Shown: in pieces, positions 1-5,391 of the stretch | How the letters are laid out: each line of letters opens with the position of its first letter | Position numbering within the stretch: the stretch's first letter is position 1 | Source of the DNA: Fidelibacterota bacterium | Lineage (GTDB): Bacteria; Fidelibacterota; UBA2242; JAFGTP01 | Reading direction: 5' to 3' | DNA length: 7,986 nucleotides | Assembly (NCBI GenBank): GCA_021735285.1 | Contig: JAIPHI010000120.1 | Location: 1-7,986 of the forward strand | Made by a program: the position numbers and the translations under genes | Notes under the pieces: model-generated | Seen by the model: only the letters and a program-made list of their open reading frames with translations | The model's database searches: none | What the model was told of the DNA's origin: nothing

Positions 1-135
1 GTCTTTGTACTCGGTATCTACAAAATCTGCCCGGTCAATTGCCTGCATGGCCTGGATTACCTGCTTATCCTTGATGCCCCGGGATTTAACCTGCGTCTCG
101 ATCATTTTTTTGTTATCTTGAGCATTTCTTCGCAT
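1..135 (-). CDS. pcm: Protein-L-isoaspartate O-methyltransferase, N-terminal fragment (runs off the left edge)
   Basis: Reading leftwards from an ATG at 135-133, the frame is open for 45 codons to the window edge. The peptide contains the run MIETQVKSRGIKD (residues 11-23), followed by QVIQAMQAIDRADFVD. This is the pattern that opens the isoaspartyl methyltransferase (PCMT) family: M(V/I)-x-x-Q-I-x-x-RGI-x-D-x-x-V-L-x-A-M, then a short x-F-V-x. These enzymes transfer a methyl group from S-adenosylmethionine to abnormal isoaspartyl residues and so start repair of aged proteins in the cytoplasm. The SAM-binding core lies outside the window, so activity cannot be judged. The start at 135 is preferred over the internal Met at residue 11 because GGGAG (150-146) lies 10 bases upstream of it. 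The gene diverges from tolC. Identification rests on the N-terminal motif alone. Confidence 0.8.
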   Translation of the reverse strand, partial: MRRNAQDNKKMIETQVKSRGIKDKQVIQAMQAIDRADFVDTEYKD

Positions 136-158
136 TTTTACTCAACTCCCTATTTATA

Positions 159-187
159 AATATATATGCATTTTTGCAGAACATCAA
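159..187 (-). promoter_or_regulatory. Candidate sigma70-type promoter for pcm
   Basis: On the minus strand a -35-like TTGATG (187-182) and a -10-like TATATT (164-159) are separated by exactly 17 bases. They match 4 of 6 and 5 of 6 consensus positions. Transcription would start near 152, giving a leader of under 20 bases that still includes the GGGAG ribosome-binding site. In A+T-rich DNA such hexamers also arise by chance, but spacing and position fit pcm well. Confidence 0.42.
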
Positions 188-243
188 TCAACAGTGGATT
201 ACTATTATTAATCGCCATTATGTAAAATTTCCATGTAAATAAT

Positions 244-261
244 TGTTAAAATATTTTAACA
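244..261. repeat. Perfect 18-bp palindrome, possible operator
   Basis: TGTTAAAATATTTTAACA equals its own reverse complement over all 18 bases. The core is an A-tract meeting a T-tract (AAAATATTTT), flanked by TGTTA/TAACA arms, and it ends exactly where the FNR-type palindrome begins. Perfect dyads of this size with no loop are typical of binding sites for homodimeric regulators rather than RNA hairpins. The regulator is unknown. Part of the symmetry could come by chance from the A+T-rich composition, but the TGTTA/TAACA arms make that less likely. Confidence 0.5.
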
Positions 262-275
262 TTGATCATGATCAA
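262..275. promoter_or_regulatory. Perfect FNR/CRP-family box (TTGAT-N4-ATCAA)
   Basis: TTGATCATGATCAA is a perfect 14-bp palindrome matching all ten defined positions of the FNR consensus TTGAT-N4-ATCAA, with the correct 4-base centre. FNR-type members of the Crp/Fnr family bind this site and commonly sense oxygen, redox state or NO. Its centre (268.5) lies 268 bases before the tolC start and 133 bases before the pcm start. If the TATAAT at 293-298 is a real -10, the right half-site covers the -35 position (270-275) of a tolC-directed promoter. The centre would then be near -36, a little closer than the classic -41.5 activator position, so repression is as plausible as activation. The box also contains two GATC sites. 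No regulator gene is in the window. Confidence 0.5.
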
Positions 276-292
276 GCAAAATTTTCAATAAT

Positions 293-298
293 TATAAT
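293..298 (+). promoter_or_regulatory. Candidate -10 element of a tolC-directed promoter
   Basis: TATAAT matches the sigma70 -10 consensus exactly. With a 17-base spacer the -35 position falls on GATCAA (270-275), the right arm of the FNR-type palindrome, and is a poor -35 by itself. That would fit a promoter needing an activator or blocked by one. A transcript from here would carry a leader of about 230 bases before tolC, which is long, so a nearer promoter may exist. Confidence 0.33.
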
Positions 299-536
299 GA
301 ATCTTAGCGAGCCGTTTGATCCCGGTATTTTATTATATTATCAAAAAGTTGCGTAATTTGCTGGGCTTCAATTGATTGTTAAGTTTATAATTAATTTTTA
401 TGACATAGATATCAATTTTATTTGGAAAAAATATTTTATGATAAGCTTTTCAATGGCTAATTTTAAAAGTCAAATATTGCGAATATAGTTTATGAATGGC
501 TTTACATCTTTATCAAATAAAAGAAATGGGTGAGAA

Positions 537-2027
537 ATGAAACATAGCATACAATTCATATCGAAAATATTGATTGTTTTAGTTGTGCCTTTATTTTTAA
601 TAGCTAAAGTGTATCAACTTGATCTGGAACAGAGTCTTGACCGGGCAATGGAGCAAAGTTACCGCATGCGAACTTTGCGGGAAGATTTGAATCAAGCTGA
701 GTTTCAATTAAAGGTGGCTACTCATATGTTCCGTACAAATGTTGAGATGAATTTCACTCTCCCTGATTACACTGAGACGATACAGCAATTTCAAGATAGT
801 CTGGGTACTTATTATACCTATCTTAAGCAATCGACATATGAAGGTAACCTGACAATTAACCAGCCCTTACCCACGGATGGTAATCTATATATCAGAGCCG
901 GTGTTTATACTTTACAGGATTTTCATAGAGAGCGCACCGATGCTAAATTATCAACCAGAATTGGCTTCACCCAACCTCTGGAAGCTTTTTTTACTTACAA
1001 TAGTCTGAAAGCGTCTTTGGAAGAGGCTGAGCTTGAATATGAACGCCAGCAAAAACAATTGGATCGGGCCAAGCTTGATATGGAATACAGAATTACTAAT
1101 GCCTTTTTTCAGCTGGTAAAATCGAGAGAACGCAAAAAAATATCCAAGCAGGCACTTAAAAATCAACAGGAAGCCTATGATCTTGCTTTAAATAAATATA
1201 AAGCGGGAGTTATTCCCGAAGTGCAGGCCTTACAGATGGAAGTGGATCTGGGAGAAGCCCAAAATAGCTATGAAACAAATCGTTCCAGGGCCAGAGAAGT
1301 AGCCAACGATTTTAAACAACTCCTTGATATTGCATTATCAGATTCTGTCGACCTTAGTTATGATCTCCAATATCAGGTGGTTTATGTGGATAAATCAAAA
1401 GCTGTAGATTTAGCCTTACAAAATCGTCTTGAAATTCAGGAACAGAAGATAAATAAGAGGTTAGCGAAATTGGAAATAAAACGCCGCAAAGTGAATGGTC
1501 AAATTACTGGTAATATATCCGGATATTACGATTTTCAAGGAGTTGATAGAGATAAAATTCATCCTGCTTATTCAGAATTATTTCAAGGGGCCTATGAAAA
1601 TCTAACTGATCGGCCTGGCAATCGAGGTGTTGCTTTAACTCTTTCTATTCCGGTTTGGGATTGGGGAGTAAATGAAGCCCGGGTAGAAGCTGCAAGATCA
1701 CGGTTAAGACAGGCTGAGTATGCAGTCAGAAATGAAAAAGTTAATGTAAAAAAAGATGTTATTGCTACTGTGGACCAGCTGCGCACCAGTTTAAATAATT
1801 TGAAATTGCTGGAAAAGAATGTCAAAGTGGCAGAAAAAAGCTATAATATTAGTAAAAAAAGATTTGCTAATGGTGATATAAGCAGTCAGGAATTAGCCCT
1901 GGAAAGAGACCGGCTCAATAAAACTCATATTTCCCACTTGGAAGCATTTATTAATTACAAATTATCTCTGGCTGATCTTAAGCGTAAAACATTTTATGAC
2001 TTTAAGAAGGATAAATCGATTCTTTGA
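537..2027 (+). CDS. TolC-family outer-membrane efflux/secretion channel
   Basis: The 496-residue protein is an outer-membrane efflux protein (OEP) family member. These trimers form a beta-barrel through the outer membrane and a long alpha-helical tunnel across the periplasm, and give inner-membrane pumps (RND, MFS or ABC/type I) an exit duct. Residues 1-23 form a signal peptide (basic start, hydrophobic ILIVLVVPLFLIA). Two OEP repeats follow, with long heptad-rich helices around 155-265 and 380-482. Family hallmarks include YDLALNKYKAGVIPEVQALQ (214-233), LSIPVWDWGVNEARVEAARS (369-388) and KRFANGDISSQELALERDRL (441-460). Strand-like stretches lie near 100-150 and 320-372. The start is fixed by an in-frame TGA one codon upstream (531-533). 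GGGTGAG precedes the ATG, though only 2 bases away. No periplasmic adaptor or pump gene adjoins it, so the substrate cannot be inferred. Length is normal for the family. Confidence 0.93.
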   Translation: MKHSIQFISKILIVLVVPLFLIAKVYQLDLEQSLDRAMEQSYRMRTLREDLNQAEFQLKVATHMFRTNVEMNFTLPDYTETIQQFQDSLGTYYTYLKQSTYEGNLTINQPLPTDGNLYIRAGVYTLQDFHRERTDAKLSTRIGFTQPLEAFFTYNSLKASLEEAELEYERQQKQLDRAKLDMEYRITNAFFQLVKSRERKKISKQALKNQQEAYDLALNKYKAGVIPEVQALQMEVDLGEAQNSYETNRSRAREVANDFKQLLDIALSDSVDLSYDLQYQVVYVDKSKAVDLALQNRLEIQEQKINKRLAKLEIKRRKVNGQITGNISGYYDFQGVDRDKIHPAYSELFQGAYENLTDRPGNRGVALTLSIPVWDWGVNEARVEAARSRLRQAEYAVRNEKVNVKKDVIATVDQLRTSLNNLKLLEKNVKVAEKSYNISKKRFANGDISSQELALERDRLNKTHISHLEAFINYKLSLADLKRKTFYDFKKDKSIL

Positions 2028-2320
2028 TCAAACAAATTGGTAGCAGCATATAATAATTGTATTAATATATAAAGTACGGCTTTGTATTGTTTGTTAACTT
2101 CCCATTGGGGTGGTCTAAATATAAAATTTAGAGCGATTTAAAGATATCTGTCCGGAGACGTACCATTTCTTAATTATTAAAAAGAGAATCCACTGATTAA
2201 TCTAAGTATAATAATGCAAATTAACGGTTTATATTAATAGAATATAACCCCAAGGCCCCATTGTAGGGATATATTCCCTGACAGAAAGTTGTCTAAAAAA
2301 TATATGAAATAGTGCGAAAT
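2028..2320. other. Convergent tolC/rho intergenic region
   Basis: No gene is visible between the convergent 3' ends. The stretch contains several short self-complementary elements: a 7-bp stem TCTAAAT/ATTTAGA with a 5-base loop (2114-2132) and a group of three hairpins further on (2226-2293). None is followed by a convincing T-run on either strand. Transcripts from tolC and rho may therefore end through Rho action or at weak, non-canonical hairpins. Confidence 0.5.
2226..2293. terminator. Cluster of three small hairpins, possible weak terminator
   Basis: Three inverted repeats occur in series. The first pairs GGTT-ATATT (2226-2235, one bulged T) with AATATAACC (2241-2249). The second is AGGGA (2265-2269) with TCCCT (2275-2279). 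The third is GACA (2280-2283) with TGTC (2290-2293). Their place between convergent genes suits transcription stopping or 3'-end protection. The missing U-tract on either strand argues against classical intrinsic termination. Confidence 0.25.
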
Positions 2321-3583
2321 TTATTGATTCATTGTCCGCAAAAATTCACGATTGTTCTTGGTCTTTTTCATCTTATTCCGCAAAAATTCCATAGCTTCGA
2401 TGGGATTCATTTCTGACAATAATTTACGGAGAACCCAAATTCTAGACAATTCTGCTGCTGATAGAAGCAGTTCCTCTTTTCTAGTACCGGTTTTATTAAT
2501 GTGCATAGCCGGGAAGATACGTTTGTCACTAAGGCGTCTATCCAGTACCATTTCCATATTACCGGTGCCTTTAAATTCTTCAAAGATCACATCATCCATC
2601 CGACTTCCGGTTTCAATTAAGGCTGTTGCAATGATTGTTAGACTACCGCCTTCTTCGATATTACGAGCTGCACCAAAAAATCCTTTTGGCATTTGCATCG
2701 CATTGGCGTCAATTCCACCACTCAGAATTTTACCACTATGGGGAACCACAGCATTGTGTGCTCTGGCCAGACGAGTAACACTATCGAGCAAGATTACAAC
2801 ATGATAGCCCAATTCAATCAAACGTTTAGCCTTCTCAAGGACCATCTCTGCAACTTCGATCTGTCTATCCGGTGGCTCATCAAAGGTAGAGCTAACAACT
2901 TCAGCATCAACAGATCGCTCCATATCCGTAACTTCTTCCGGTCGTTCGTCAATAAGTAGCACAATCAAGATCACTTCCGGATGATTGATTGTAATGCTAT
3001 TGGCGATTTGCTGTAAGAGGATCGTTTTTCCGGTCTTAGGCTGAGCAACAATCAGACCTCTCTGTCCTTTACCAATAGGACAAAGTAGATCCATGATTCG
3101 CATGGATAGGTTTTTACTATCGTTGGTTTCCATCTGTAGTCTGCTCTCAGGGTAGAGAGGAGTTAACTGTTCAAAAGGAGTGATTCTGGGGATTTCTTCC
3201 GGTTCTAACATATTAACAGCTTCTACGCGTAGTAAGGCATAATACTTCTCTTTATTCTTGGGTTCCCGAATGAATCCATAAACTTTGTGTCCGGTTTTCA
3301 ATTCGAATTTTTTGATTTGAGAAGGGGAGACGTAAATATCATCAGCACCCTGGAGGTAGCTGAATCTTTCTGAGCGAAGAAAACCATAGCCTTCTTTCAT
3401 AACTTCTAAAGTTCCGGAGCCAAACATATATCCTTGCTGGTCGGCTTTGGCCTCTAGAATTTTTAGAATTAGTTCTTTCTTCTTTTTACCCTTATAATTC
3501 TCAACGCCCATCTCTTTTGCAATTTCTGTCAGATCTTTCAATTTTTTCGATTTTAAAGTTGAAATCGATAAATCAGTACTCAT
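2321..3583 (-). CDS. rho: Transcription termination factor Rho
   Basis: The 420-residue protein is full length for Rho, the hexameric RNA-dependent ATPase and translocase that ends transcription at C-rich, untranslated RNA. An N-terminal helical Rho_N domain covers about residues 10-45. The OB-fold RNA-binding domain covers about 55-125, with the RNP-like GYGFLRS at 65-71 and DDIYVSPSQIKKF at 81-93. The ATPase core carries Walker A GLIVAQPKTGKT (176-187), the IDERPEEVTDM segment with catalytic-type E213 and R214 (211-221), and Walker B ILLDS with D267. The Q-loop region is ILSGGIDANAMQMPK (286-300), followed by GFFGAARNIEEGGSLTIIAT. The R-loop lysine of E. coli (TGSKMD) is arginine here (R328), a conservative change. 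A good ribosome site, AAGGAA (3594-3589), lies 5 bases before the ATG. The acidic N-terminal insertions seen in many larger Rho proteins are absent. rho lies 187 bases behind folC on the same strand and converges with tolC. Confidence 0.98.
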   Translation of the reverse strand: MSTDLSISTLKSKKLKDLTEIAKEMGVENYKGKKKKELILKILEAKADQQGYMFGSGTLEVMKEGYGFLRSERFSYLQGADDIYVSPSQIKKFELKTGHKVYGFIREPKNKEKYYALLRVEAVNMLEPEEIPRITPFEQLTPLYPESRLQMETNDSKNLSMRIMDLLCPIGKGQRGLIVAQPKTGKTILLQQIANSITINHPEVILIVLLIDERPEEVTDMERSVDAEVVSSTFDEPPDRQIEVAEMVLEKAKRLIELGYHVVILLDSVTRLARAHNAVVPHSGKILSGGIDANAMQMPKGFFGAARNIEEGGSLTIIATALIETGSRMDDVIFEEFKGTGNMEMVLDRRLSDKRIFPAMHINKTGTRKEELLLSAAELSRIWVLRKLLSEMNPIEAMEFLRNKMKKTKNNREFLRTMNQ

Positions 3584-3707
3584 AAATGTTCCTTTTATAA
3601 ATCATAAATATTAGTTTAAATTATTAAATAGAAAGTAAATCAGGAATGATTTAGCAGCACGGAATGTTAATTCATATTTAATTAAAATGCAAACAATTTT
3701 TTGAAAT

Positions 3708-3754
3708 GTATGATAGATATAATTTAATTATGGCAAATCATATATTTATCATAC
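3708..3754. repeat. 14-bp near-perfect inverted repeat between folC and rho
   Basis: The arms GTATGATAGATATA (3708-3721) and TATATTTATCATAC (3741-3754) are complementary at 13 of 14 positions, the exception being a G/T pair. They enclose a 19-base loop. On the minus strand the structure begins 16 bases after the folC stop codon and lies 124 bases before the rho start. It could end or protect the folC transcript, form part of the rho leader, or act as a DNA operator. A terminator role is weakened because the hairpin is followed on the minus strand by ATTTCAAAAAATTG rather than a U-run. A poor promoter-like pair (TTGCCA 3736-3731, TATCAT 3715-3710, 15-base spacer) overlaps it on the minus strand and could serve rho. 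Confidence 0.5.
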
Positions 3755-3770
3755 TTTGTCTCTATAAAAA

Positions 3771-5018
3771 TTAAAATGCTATATATACATATTTAGCCAG
3801 CCCATGTGTTCCAGTTATTAACCATAACGCACGCTCCTTTCTCGAATAATGGGTTTTAAGATTATCGAGTTTATCTATTTTGTTTATTTCTAATTGGGGA
3901 TACATCCGTTTCCAATTCTCATAAAGTTGATGGCTATCATAGTATTTAGATTGAGGAATAGGGAAAAGATACACATTTTTGGTATATTTATTTAAAATCC
4001 GCCCAATTTCTTTATATTCTTTATCTTTTTTTAATGCGATTATAACATTTAAATCAAAGTCAGGATACATTATTGCTAAATTTTTGAGTATTTTTTTCAA
4101 TGCCTTCGGATTATGACCTACATCATAATATGTAATGGGATTCTTGTGGACTAATTCTAAACGACCTCGCAAGTGAACGTTTTCGATTCCCTTTCTTATG
4201 GCTTCGATATTATTTATATTGCCTAAAAGAGATATTACCTGAAGAGCAATCTGTAGATTGTCGATCTGGAAATCACCTAGCAAAGGGTATTTAACATGCG
4301 TTAATTCTATATTATCATAGTTTATATTTAGAACCTGCTGATGAAGATCCCTCTTACTTGAATCAATTTTGATGTACTCAGGAGCATAAAATAATTTAGC
4401 CTCTTTTGCTACTGCGAATTGTCTTAAAAATGCAAGCACATCCTCACGCTGTCTGCCTGTTGCCCCCTGACTATTTTTTTTGATAATCCCTGCTTTTTCC
4501 TTTGTGATTTCGGCCAGAGTATCACCTAAATATTTCTGGTGGTCTTTACTTATATTGGTGATTGCAAATGCTGCCGGAGAAACCACATTAGTGGCATCGA
4601 AGCGCCCTCCCATCCCTGTTTCAAGGACAGCATAATCCACATTCTGCTCTTGAAAATAACTAAAAGCTAAACAGGTAACCGCTTCAAAAAAACTTACCTT
4701 ATTCCTGGTTAGAACAGATTTGTAATTGATGATAAATTTTTCAATAAACGAGTTTTCGATTTTTTGGCCATTAATCTTGATTCTATCATTAAACTCTGTA
4801 AGTTCCGGAGAGGTGTACAGGCCTGTTTTATACCCACTTTTCTGTAAAATGGATGCTATGATTGTGCTGACGCTTGCTTTACCATTTGTACCGGCTATAT
4901 GAATTTTGTGATAATCTTTCTGGGGGTCACCCAGCTTCGCCAATGTAGCAATAGTTCTGGACAAGCCGGGTTTGATACCCTCTTTTTTTAATTTATTCAA
5001 AAAGGTATAATAGGCCAC
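3771..5018 (-). CDS. folC: Dihydrofolate synthase / folylpolyglutamate synthase (FolC)
   Basis: This cytoplasmic Mur-ligase-fold enzyme joins L-glutamate to dihydropteroate and/or adds glutamates to reduced folates, using ATP. The 415 residues fit the family. Motifs in order are P-loop HIAGTNGKASVS (40-51), GLYTSPELTEFNDRI (66-80), FFEAVTCLAF (110-119), LETGMGGRFDATNVV (132-146), DHQKYLGDT (159-167), EKAGIIK (174-180, with the lysine usually carbamylated at 175), LRGRLELV (283-290) and YDVGHNP (298-304). The C-terminal ligase domain follows to ITGTHGLAKY. P-loop residue 48 is Ala where FolC normally has Gly. The start is GTG at 5018, supported by AAGAG (5030-5026) 7 bases upstream. The frame continues upstream to a stop at 5066-5064 with no ATG, GTG or TTG, although family alignment would tolerate a few more residues. 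It lies downstream of the amidase gene but 373 bases away, so its own promoter is likely. Confidence 0.94.
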   Translation of the reverse strand: MAYYTFLNKLKKEGIKPGLSRTIATLAKLGDPQKDYHKIHIAGTNGKASVSTIIASILQKSGYKTGLYTSPELTEFNDRIKINGQKIENSFIEKFIINYKSVLTRNKVSFFEAVTCLAFSYFQEQNVDYAVLETGMGGRFDATNVVSPAAFAITNISKDHQKYLGDTLAEITKEKAGIIKKNSQGATGRQREDVLAFLRQFAVAKEAKLFYAPEYIKIDSSKRDLHQQVLNINYDNIELTHVKYPLLGDFQIDNLQIALQVISLLGNINNIEAIRKGIENVHLRGRLELVHKNPITYYDVGHNPKALKKILKNLAIMYPDFDLNVIIALKKDKEYKEIGRILNKYTKNVYLFPIPQSKYYDSHQLYENWKRMYPQLEINKIDKLDNLKTHYSRKERALWLITGTHGLAKYVYIAF

Positions 5019-5105
5019 TGAATAACTCTTAATTCTTATATTCTGTAATCTGTTGGATATGAATTATGTTGATCTAAGCCTTAAATATAATTACCTGTTG
5101 ATGAT

Positions 5106-5134
5106 TTTTTAATGAACGACCAGTCCTTTATCAA
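5106..5134 (-). promoter_or_regulatory. Weak candidate promoter for folC
   Basis: On the minus strand TTGATA (5134-5129, 5 of 6 consensus positions) is followed after 17 bases by TAAAAA (5111-5106, 4 of 6). Transcription would begin near 5099 and leave a leader of about 80 bases before the GTG start. The -10 is poor and the region is A+T-rich, so this is tentative. Confidence 0.25.
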
Positions 5135-5259
5135 GGGAATATTCTTTAGAAATTAAATATCCATATTGATAGTTGTTTTTATATGATTATATTTATATCT
5201 AATTCTGGAATTTAAATCACTATTTTAAAACACCCCAGTATTAACTTGTCTGTGAATTC

Positions 5260-5298
5260 AATAATTTCAATTCCTCAGTTCTAGGATAGGAAATTATT
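5260..5298. repeat. Hairpin in the amidase-folC gap
   Basis: AATAATTTC (5260-5268) pairs perfectly with GAAATTATT (5290-5298). Inside it TCCT (5272-5275) pairs with AGGA (5283-5286), giving a 9-bp outer stem, a small internal loop and a 4-bp inner stem with a 7-base cap. It lies about 95 bases after the amidase stop codon on the minus strand and has no following T-run. It may stabilise or help end the amidase transcript. Confidence 0.35.
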
Positions 5299-5391
5299 TC
5301 AAAAAGTATTGACCGATATGTAGCGTGGAATTAATTTCATTATGTACAAATTTAATTAATTTTTTTGATATAAGAAATAGCAAAGACAAAT

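Larger units (their letters stand above)
136..536. other. Divergent pcm/tolC intergenic region (401 bases)
   Basis: This non-coding, strongly A+T-rich stretch separates the divergent starts of pcm and tolC. It holds a candidate pcm promoter (159-187), two abutting perfect palindromes (244-261 and 262-275) and a consensus -10 hexamer on the plus strand (293-298). A second copy of the AAAATATTTTA core of the first palindrome lies at 428-438. A further -10-like TATAGT at 484-489 is closer to tolC but has only a poor -35 (TTTTAA, 461-466). I see no open frame of useful length and no recognisable small RNA. Its length and dyads suggest it is regulatory rather than a remnant of a lost gene. Confidence 0.6.
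5019..5391. other. Intergenic gap between the amidase gene and folC
   Basis: This 373-base A+T-rich stretch separates two genes on the same strand. I find no open frame longer than about 14 codons. It contains one hairpin (5260-5298), a weak minus-strand promoter candidate for folC (5134-5106), and an isolated minus-strand TATAAT (5191-5186) with no matching -35. The gap is long for an operon of this density, which suggests that the amidase transcript ends here and folC has its own start. No riboswitch or small RNA family is recognisable by eye. Confidence 0.5.

Noticed and set aside
167..178. Small TGCA-TTTT-TGCA inverted repeat in the pcm promoter region
   Set aside because: A 4-bp stem is too small to interpret, and it falls within the spacer of the promoter candidate.
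951..1166. Minus-strand open frame of 71 codons inside tolC
   Set aside because: Lies wholly within the tolC coding region, has no family motifs and no ribosome site; a reverse-frame shadow.
1592..1825. Minus-strand open frame of 77 codons inside tolC
   Set aside because: Shadow of the conserved C-terminal half of tolC; the predicted peptide is low in information and resembles nothing.
2352..2959. Two overlapping plus-strand open frames antisense to rho
   Set aside because: rho is intact and strongly conserved on the other strand; these frames lack motifs and start signals.
3677..3686. 10-bp palindrome TTTAATTAAA upstream of rho
   Set aside because: Made only of A and T and short; expected by chance in this composition.
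5299..5340. Minus-strand 13-codon micro-frame beginning ATGAAATTA in the amidase-folC gap
   Set aside because: Too short, with no good ribosome site and no link to a known leader peptide; A+T-rich DNA readily gives such frames.
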